From: Agelas oroides
Lineage: Eukaryota; Porifera; Demospongiae; Agelasida; Agelasidae
Assembly: GCA_949130485.1 (NCBI GenBank)
Contig: OX422185.1
Location: 10,011,118 to 10,075,117 of the forward strand
DNA length: 64,000 bases
Reading direction: 5' to 3'
Position numbers and translations under genes: made by a program. The notes under the pieces are model-generated. The model was not told the origin of the DNA. It was given only the letters and a program-made list of their open reading frames with translations, and did no database searches. Numbering within the stretch: the stretch's first letter is position 1; each line of letters opens with the position of its first letter. This document shows positions 58,356 to 64,000 of this stretch, piece after piece.

Positions 58356-58754
58356 GAGAGGATGATGAGGGTTCACCATTTACCATTGATTTAGGAACTG
58401 TTCTGACATTTGTGACTGGAGCTGATCACATACCCCCATTGGGATTTCCTAGCACACCCATTATTCAGTTTATCTCGGAGGAGTCACGGTTTCTCCCCAC
58501 AGCCTCTACCTGTATACCCTCCCTGTTTCTTCCCTTGCAACTCACAGACTATGAAGACTTCAAAAGAAACATGGACATGGCAGTCATTTGTGCCCATGGA
58601 TTTGGTTCAGTGTAGCATTTTATCATGCAAACACTTGTCATTGACATATCCTACAACCATTTAACTTTAGTTGTACTGCATTCAAAACTTCACCTGCAGC
58701 TACTCGCGTCATACATGTACTGTTATAACTATTTGCATGGGAATGCAGTCACTG

Positions 58755-60234
58755 TTGTGTTATATCAAATACAGTTTGTCGAACTTGAACATAAATATCT
58801 AGTCCATTGTAGTTGCTAGGAGCTAGAATGTCATGAGCAGCAGTAAGGGCATCTAGCTGCTGTCTGCTTAAGTGTACCTGACATTCAGGAACCTCCACTG
58901 ACCCACAGTCAAAGGGGTTGGGACCAATCTCATTCAAATCAATCTCCGTAATCATCAACAACAAACCCCTCAGAAATAGTGTCCCTGACTTGAGGTGTGG
59001 CTGCATGGATGCCACGTGCTCATAATTGCAGAGGAGTAAGGTTGTGTTCTGTACGAAGACAATGGTTATTCCATGCACTTTTGAACCTTTCCAACTGTTC
59101 ATTTAAATACACATGATGAAGGAAAAATATGTCTGTTTCATTCGAAGGATCAAGAAGGCCACTTTCTCCCATTTCATAGAAGAGGGAATAGTATCGGTGA
59201 CAAACACAATGGAAATTGTCACACCATAATCGCTCAATCCTCTGATTGTGGACACTTCTACCTGCTATGTGGCTTCCCCTTCCAGTACCCCTATAACTGT
59301 CACCATAGCAGTAGCAACACCAACATTCTCTCCCCCTCGATCAGAACGTACTTGGGATGGCCAGCCACATTCATTCATCGCTTTCATGAACAAATGTAAA
59401 ACAGTCTCAGATCGGTTGTTTGTGGAAGCCTTCAGGTACACAATACGTCGCGAAAAACCATCAATTCCACCATGAATGACAAATCGCCAGCTTATAAGGC
59501 AATGAAGACCATCAATATGCCACAGTGAGTTTGGGGCAGGTACAGTATATGCCTGGCGACTCACAGTCGTACACTGGCGAGCTCTAACAGCTGCTGGGTT
59601 AACACGATGAAGGGATTCACTAACCCTTCTTCGAGGAACATGAACACTCATACTCCTAAGGTGCCCCCACATCATAGTGATCCCACTGTTAGGAAAATTT
59701 CTCACCAATGTTGTGATGATACTGTCCAGCTCTGCATCAGAAACATCACTGGATCGGCCAGTGGTTATTCCAAGCTCTCTCATTCTCCTCCAAAGAGTTG
59801 TTCTTGATATCATCAAAACATCAGCAATTTCTTCCCAAGTGAAAGCTAATTCACGTAAGAATTCCACCTGAATCCAGCAAATGGAAGGAGTTTAATACCT
59901 ACTGCTCTGTTTTAGCACACTCTAAAATCAAGTAACAGTACATGCTTACCATGGGGATGTTAACATACTTCCGTGGTCGACCGCCACTTGCAGTCACATC
60001 CAGTCGTTCCAGAGTAGCTTCCCACATAAGAAGAAGCTGGCCTATAATAGAATGCAACTCCAAGAGTCTGTTCACCTCAATACTAGAGGGGGTAATAGCT
60101 ACAGCATTGCTTAGCATAGTTGTCAGGCATTCCTGACATTCTTCTAGCCTGAATACTATGCGATCAGCACCTTCTAGAGTGGTACAAGCCCATTCTATGG
60201 AGCACTGCTGTAAGATAGCCTTTACTTCGTCCAT
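58755..60234 (-). pseudogene. Integrase-core (rve-like) transposase-type gene, 2 exons, broken
   Basis: Exon 1 (60234-59950, 95 codons, phase 0) ends in GGRPRKYVNIPM. Exon 2 begins at 59867 with a helix-turn-helix (FTWEEIADVLMISRTTLWRR), then an integrase core: LWHIDGLHCLISWRFVIHGG, IDGFSRRIVYLK, RSDRGGENV and, after a frameshift near 59290, HNQRIERLW with the catalytic glutamate. It continues SGLLDPSNETDIFFLHHVY and NHCLRTEHNLTPLQL, then TGA at 59020-59022 where the family has tryptophan. A second frameshift near 58940 precedes the end (VEVPECQVHLSRQQLDALTA). This intron-containing integrase family is multicopy in many invertebrates and fish. DDE chemistry is inferred from the motifs. Confidence 0.85.
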
Positions 60235-60309
60235 GTCGAAGTTTGATTACGTCATAGTTAGACACGTGTGCACATTCAGCTTTCGGCGCAGAAGTTTGCA
60301 AGGTGAATA

Positions 60310-60446
60310 TTAGCGCGGTAAATTTCAGCGTGGCAAGTGTAAATCTCAGCGCAGTAGATTTCAGCGCAGCTGTTGTTATCGCGGTGTTTTAACCTTTTCA
60401 GCGCGGTAATAATGTTCTGTAGTTTTGAAACAAACGGTATGCCATA
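60310..60446 (-). repeat. Inverted repeat, right copy, with 15-bp CGCTGA subrepeats
   Basis: Reverse complement of 51314-51478: TATGGCATACCGTTTGTTTC, CTACAGAACATTA and several CTGCGCTGARATYTA units. It lies about 75 bp upstream of the integrase start, so it may contain its promoter. Confidence 0.85.
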
Positions 60447-60790
60447 TGTATGAGAAGGTGCATAAACCATAGGCTGAAGTTTGTCAGCAAAACAAACCGC
60501 GTTGGATATGGGTCTAACAAACCAGCTCTCAGCCTCTCCAAGTATCACAACAATAAAGGCACATAAAAAGCAATGTATAGTCTTACCTGTCTAACAATGC
60601 TGGAATAGACGAATTAGCCTATGCAGCTACTACATTATACAGCAGTCAGATGCTCCAGTAGCAACTAAGTTGCAGCCACCCACAACATAACTCATTCTCC
60701 ATGCACATCAATATCTACTACTCACCCAGCACTGCTTCCACAACCTTCCCATGCATACAACTAAAAAAAAAACAACAAAAAAACACATAG

Positions 60791-60858
60791 TTGGCAAAAT
60801 GGCACAAGATGTAGGGATGGTGTGAAAGTATTGTGGTGTCATTCTCATCTTGTTTGGT
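60791..60858 (+). repeat. 68-bp inverted repeat, left arm
   Basis: TTGGCAAAATGGCACAAGAT and following bases are the near-exact reverse complement of 63588-63655, 2.8 kb away. Possibly terminal repeats of an element or two MITE halves. Confidence 0.8.
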
Positions 60859-60985
60859 CCGTTTTTGTGGGGAAAAAATCCTCTGCAGTTCAATTTCATT
60901 CAAAAAGGAAGACCAGCTTGTTTATTGAGACTGGGCCTAACTACTGAAAATGTGAAGTACCATAGGCGTGCTAATTATGCATCAC

Positions 60986-61183
60986 TCAAAAATAATTATT
61001 TGGACAACTGAAATGCAGGTGAAGAAGATGCTCAATCTGTTCCTTGCGAATATCAAATTTGGGGTTACCTCTGCGAGATTGTCTTGGTAACTCATTTGCT
61101 ACAAAACTTGTATGGTAGGCCTCCTCCATGCTTTCCTCAATTTCAGCTAGTAATCCAATGCTCCTTCCAACATCATCTAATAC
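60986..61183 (-). pseudogene. Fragment of a second integrase-family gene
   Basis: On the minus strand, after an acceptor (ATCAG at 61184-61188): LDDVGRSIGLLAEIEESMEE, then SRRGNPKFDIRKEQIEHLLH, then a stop. The GxPKFDIxKEQ(I/L)xxLL motif is the segment just before the helix-turn-helix in the same family as 58755-60234. The rest of the gene is absent. Confidence 0.6.
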
Positions 61184-61567
61184 CTGATCGTCATGACAAT
61201 AATAGTAGCAAAAATCTGTGAAGTTGACGACTGTGAAACACTAGCACATCCACAGAACGTGGGGACCACTCTTCTTAAACTTTCTCTGCTGCTCTTGAAA
61301 CAGCAGTACACATATTACTGAGAGTCCCTAACCCCTGGGAAAGGGAGGACGCTATGTTCCTGTGTTCGAGGCCAGAGTTGTGGACACGTGACCACTGTGG
61401 ACGCGGGCAGGGTCCCCGCCAGGATAATAAGTGCGGTCCAATGCCTATGGAAGGACAGTATCTGTCGCTCGCTTGGTAGCTACGCCATAGCCAGCTTTTA
61501 GAGTGGCATAGATCGCTTTCCGAATGGCATTGACCGTTCGCATTGCGTGTGAGATATCGCGTTCATA

Positions 61568-61657
61568 TCATGGCGTACGGTAGTACGCCATATGTAGGGA
61601 TGACCCCGAAAATCATGGCGTACGGTAGTACGCCATATGTAGGGATGACCCCGAAAA
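61568..61657. repeat. Two 45-bp tandem copies, each with a perfect hairpin
   Basis: Unit TCATGGCGTACGGTAGTACG then CCATATGTAGGGATGACCCC and so on; each contains TGGCGTAC-GGTA-GTACGCCA. The two copies are nearly identical. Confidence 0.9.
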
Positions 61658-61724
61658 AAAATGGCCGCCACATTAAAAGTGCACAAATAACACGCTCGAA
61701 ATGTCTTCGTTAGATTAGTCAAAG

Positions 61725-62075
61725 GCCTGTATGAGCCATATCAGGCATTATCGAGTGTTTTCATGAGCAAAGAGACTGTTAAGTTTGCTGGAAAGTATCG
61801 CTAAGCACCAGACCGGCAAGTCGCCAAAACGGACAAATCGTCTATCTTCTGACTTTCTTTCTTCTTCTTCTTCTTCTTCTGCCTCTCACCGCGATAGCAC
61901 GATAACGGCCGGAGCTTTTACAACGATTCAAACGCAAAACAACAGGATAAATCACTAGGTATTGCACCTGGCACTTATCGGTCTAAAAGAAAGAACCCAA
62001 ACTTGTCGGCGATTCTCAGGTAATCTCACACTTACGCTAGCTGCTACACGCCATTTTGCTCGAATTAAATATTAC
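61725..62075. repeat. Dispersed repeat, copy 2 (mate 49915-50215)
   Basis: Same block order as 49915-50215, interrupted by a (TTC)n microsatellite near 61856-61880. It directly precedes the basic-repeat gene at 62218. Confidence 0.7.
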
Positions 62076-62217
62076 TCATAATTACGTCACCAGGGTTCAA
62101 CTGAGCACGTGGTTCAGTACTTCGTAGATCATATTAGAGAAGGTGAGAATTGAGCGTTGCAGTCTGCAAATCTGATTTCGTTGATCAGTTGACGTAGTTG
62201 TGCTGCACTTTACAATA

Positions 62218-62757
62218 TGCGTAATGTCCGCAAGAAACGAGCGAAGTACAAGCAGAACTACCTGCGAAACAAAGGGGAAAAAAAGGCAAGCGTCCCGTAA
62301 TAATTACTGGAAGGACCCGGAGAAACACAGGGCATCTTCCCGGGCGTCCTCCCATGCCTGTTATTGGAAGGACCCTGAGACGAAAAGGGCGTCTTCTCAT
62401 GCCTGTTATTGGAAGGACCCTGAGACGAAAAGGGCGTCTTCCCATACCTGTTATTGGAAGGACCCTGAGACGAAAAGGGTGTCCTCCCATGCCTGTTATT
62501 GGAAGGACCCTGAGACGAAAAGGGCGTCCTCCCATACCCGTTATTGGGAGGACCCTGAGACCAAAAGGGCATCTTCCAGGGCATCCTCCCATACCCGTTA
62601 TTGGGAGGACCCTGAGAAAGGAAGGGCAGCTTCCCGCGTATCCTCCCATAGTAGTTATTGGAGGAACCCTGACAAAAAAAGGGCAGCAGCTCGTATGACT
62701 AATTTGAAGGCTGCAAAAGCCAAGCTCAAGTGGTATAGATGGTACTATGCCAGCTAG
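62218..62757 (+). CDS. Basic 15-residue-repeat protein (YWKDPETKRASSHAC-type)
   Basis: Tandem 45-bp units encode about nine copies of a 15-residue motif, YWKDPETKRASSHAC, rich in Lys and Arg, ending MTNLKAAKAKLKWYRWY. The most likely start is the ATG at 62218 (MRNVRKKRAKYKQNYLRNKG), whose frame moves to the repeat frame at a seven-A run near 62279-62285. That could be a real one-base indel or a homopolymer sequencing error. An alternative upstream start in the repeat frame gives a less basic leader. Proteins with such SYWKDPEKKRAA-like arrays are common in sponge and cnidarian repeats and may accompany mobile elements; no catalytic domain is seen. It lies between the inverted repeats 60791/63588. 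Confidence 0.6.
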   Translation, partial: CVMSARNERSTSRTTCETKGKKRQASRNNYWKDPEKHRASSRASSHACYWKDPETKRASSHACYWKDPETKRASSHTCYWKDPETKRVSSHACYWKDPETKRASSHTRYWEDPETKRASSRASSHTRYWEDPEKGRAASRVSSHSSYWRNPDKKRAAARMTNLKAAKAKLKWYRWYYAS

Positions 62758-62759
62758 TG

Positions 62760-64000
62760 TTTTAACCATCAAGTACTTCATATGACTTAGAACACTAGCC
62801 ACTGATATTCAATTTCAAGTTTTATTGTCAACTTTCACATTTCAAATTTGCTTGTTATAGTCATTTACATGCATATAGTACACATACAATGTTTACTGCG
62901 AGTTGATGGTAGCACTTTGGCTGGTGTCTTCTTAACATCCTCCTTTTGTGCTGTGCCTGAGTCTTCATATTCCTCCAACGAAGCAAGTGGCAGCCTATTG
63001 GTAGCTTGGTATACTCAAACTCTAGTAGCACCGAGTCAACAGTGCATGGCTTCATTCCAAACTTCTGCACTAGAGGTGGCCACAGAACTGGCGGTTGTTC
63101 AGCTCCACAGACCCCTATGCGTTCGTTTCAAACCCATTTAGACTATAGCTACTCACCATCAAACAGTTCTGTAATGGGGTCTTACGACTCAATACTCTGG
63201 TGACAGTCTATGGAGAGTTTTTCGGTGAACCCATTAGTAGTCCACGTGAAATGAGCACAGGATTTATAAGCTTGCATGCAAAGCCTTATTAAACTCATCT
63301 GCTTTTCACTTGGTTTTTATGAGGCTTTGCTTGGACTGTACTTCTAAACCCCCCGAAGTTTGATGTTTGGATTGACGATTTCACTTCAAAGTGTTTGAAT
63401 TTATGACAATTCTTAGCTCTTTCTACTATCATACTGTACACACCATGCATCTTCCCCTCGGCCTACCCTCCCATGTCACTTCTCTCTTACCATTCCTAAA
63501 CCAAAAAAAAAAAACAAAGCAAACAAGTCACAAAAAAGTTTTCTCAATGAAAACAAGCACATGTAGGGATGGAACCCTCAAAAACCAACCAAACAAGATA
63601 GGAACAACACCACAATACTTTTACACCATCCCTACATCTTGTGCCATTTTGCCAACCACGTACACCACAAAACCCTTCAAATTTAAGTTTTTAGGGTTTG
63701 TGCTTTTAGTTTAGTTATAGTTTAGGAAATCTTTTGGTTTAGTTTAGTTCTAGTTTTCCGGTTTTACAAAATTTTTAGTTAGTTATAGTTTCAACCACTG
63801 AAACTCTAAAACCCCTTACTAAAAGGTATTTAGTTACACTTATTGTTGAAAACAGGCTGTATTCTGTTTTAGTACAGTTACGGTTTCTTCTTGTACGTCC
63901 TTGGACGTTTTAGTTACAGCCCCCAAGTTAGCAAGAAATTTAAGTTGCACTTTTGGTTAACTAAATTTTAAAAAGGCCATACTAAAATACATTTAGTTAA
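62760..64000. other. No gene recognised; inverted repeat and T-rich tail
   Basis: Contains the right inverted-repeat arm (63588-63655) and, from about 63680, a TTTAGTTA-rich low-complexity stretch reaching the window edge. Short frames have no family motifs. Confidence 0.6.
63588..63655 (-). repeat. 68-bp inverted repeat, right arm
   Basis: Near-exact reverse complement of 60791-60858. Confidence 0.8.

Larger units (their letters stand above)
56521..58615 (+). pseudogene. SAM domain plus HECT-like (G2E3-type) protein, frameshifted
   Basis: Exon candidates: 56521-56655, 56727-56832, 57678-58067 and 58350-58615. The first two encode a SAM-like domain (KQALLEVLTRAGLSHLKDSF joined to VTVDLVPQLTDQQLSQLGV, then GDGVLLKI). 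The last two match the HECT-like end of G2/M-phase-specific E3 ligase-like proteins: FSFRFEGGFSAPGSKLTLAD, LKTLGILQLMQQHP, VTGADHIPPLGF and TASTC, which contains the presumed catalytic cysteine. A one-base shift near 57825-57840 breaks exon 3, and phases do not match at the 56832/57678 and 58067/58350 joins, so an exon is missing or the gene has decayed. It converges with the integrase gene. Confidence 0.72.
51314..60446. mobile_element. Candidate two-gene DNA transposon (integrase plus SAM/HECT-like)
   Basis: Terminal segments of about 140-165 bp at 51314-51478 and 60310-60446 are inverted copies carrying the same outer sequence and the same 15-bp tandem units. Between them lie a SAM/HECT-like gene (plus) and an integrase-core gene (minus), arranged convergently; the integrase start is only about 75 bp inside the right repeat. 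Later insertions (a MITE at 54628, a LINE fragment at 55320, hAT-type ends at 57050) inflate it to 9.1 kb. No clear target-site duplication was found, so this is a hypothesis. Confidence 0.4.

Overview
This is a eukaryotic, animal-type window. Genes are split by GT/AG introns, there are metazoan families (TRIM-NHL, Roc-COR-Death, SAM plus HECT-like), and more than half of the sequence is transposable elements and satellites. The mix (KDZ transposase, TRIM-NHL, Roco-Death, PHD-type LINE, tRNA-head SINEs) fits an early-branching marine invertebrate, most likely a demosponge. That placement is inference; no ribosomal or mitochondrial marker is present.

Layout. 1-6.2 kb: an eight-exon Kyakuja-Dileera-Zisupton (KDZ) transposase gene with one in-frame TAA, bracketed by two related minisatellite arrays in opposite orientation and carrying three MITEs and a SINE in its introns. 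8.8-13.1 kb: a hAT transposase remnant and four non-autonomous DNA elements with readable target-site duplications. 15.5-17.7 kb: an intact single-exon TRIM-NHL gene (minus). 18.5-18.7 kb: two perfect long palindromes. 19.2-23.2 kb: a decayed LINE. 24.75-29.24 kb: a complete Ty3/Gypsy insertion (255-bp LTRs with one difference, ACTCC TSD) broken in its integrase region. 30.0-41.9 kb: the five-exon TPRKB gene (KEOPS subunit, minus), whose introns hold SINEs, a complete Ty1/Copia insertion (identical 184-bp LTRs, GGAAC TSD, reverse transcriptase deleted in frame) and an 850-bp 27-mer minisatellite. 42.0-44.1 kb: the two-exon GTF2H5 gene (TFIIH subunit 5), divergent from TPRKB with only 62 bp between the start codons. 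44.7-49.7 kb: a Roc-COR-Death gene (minus) with an in-frame TGA and a frameshift. 50.3-51.1 kb: an 800-bp hAT-type element. 51.3-60.4 kb: a segment bounded by inverted repeats rich in 15-bp subunits, holding two convergent genes (SAM/HECT-like on plus, integrase-core on minus), a candidate two-gene transposon. 60.8-63.7 kb: a second inverted-repeat pair around an integrase fragment and a gene for a highly basic 15-residue-repeat protein.

The housekeeping genes are intact: TPRKB acts in tRNA t6A modification, and GTF2H5 acts in transcription and nucleotide-excision repair. Most other coding sequence is transposon-derived and broken, often by a single stop or a single indel. The candidate novel systems are the KDZ element with inverted subterminal arrays and the integrase plus HECT-like element. 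Exon models were built by eye from splice signals, reading phase and remembered family motifs; no alignment or database search was run.
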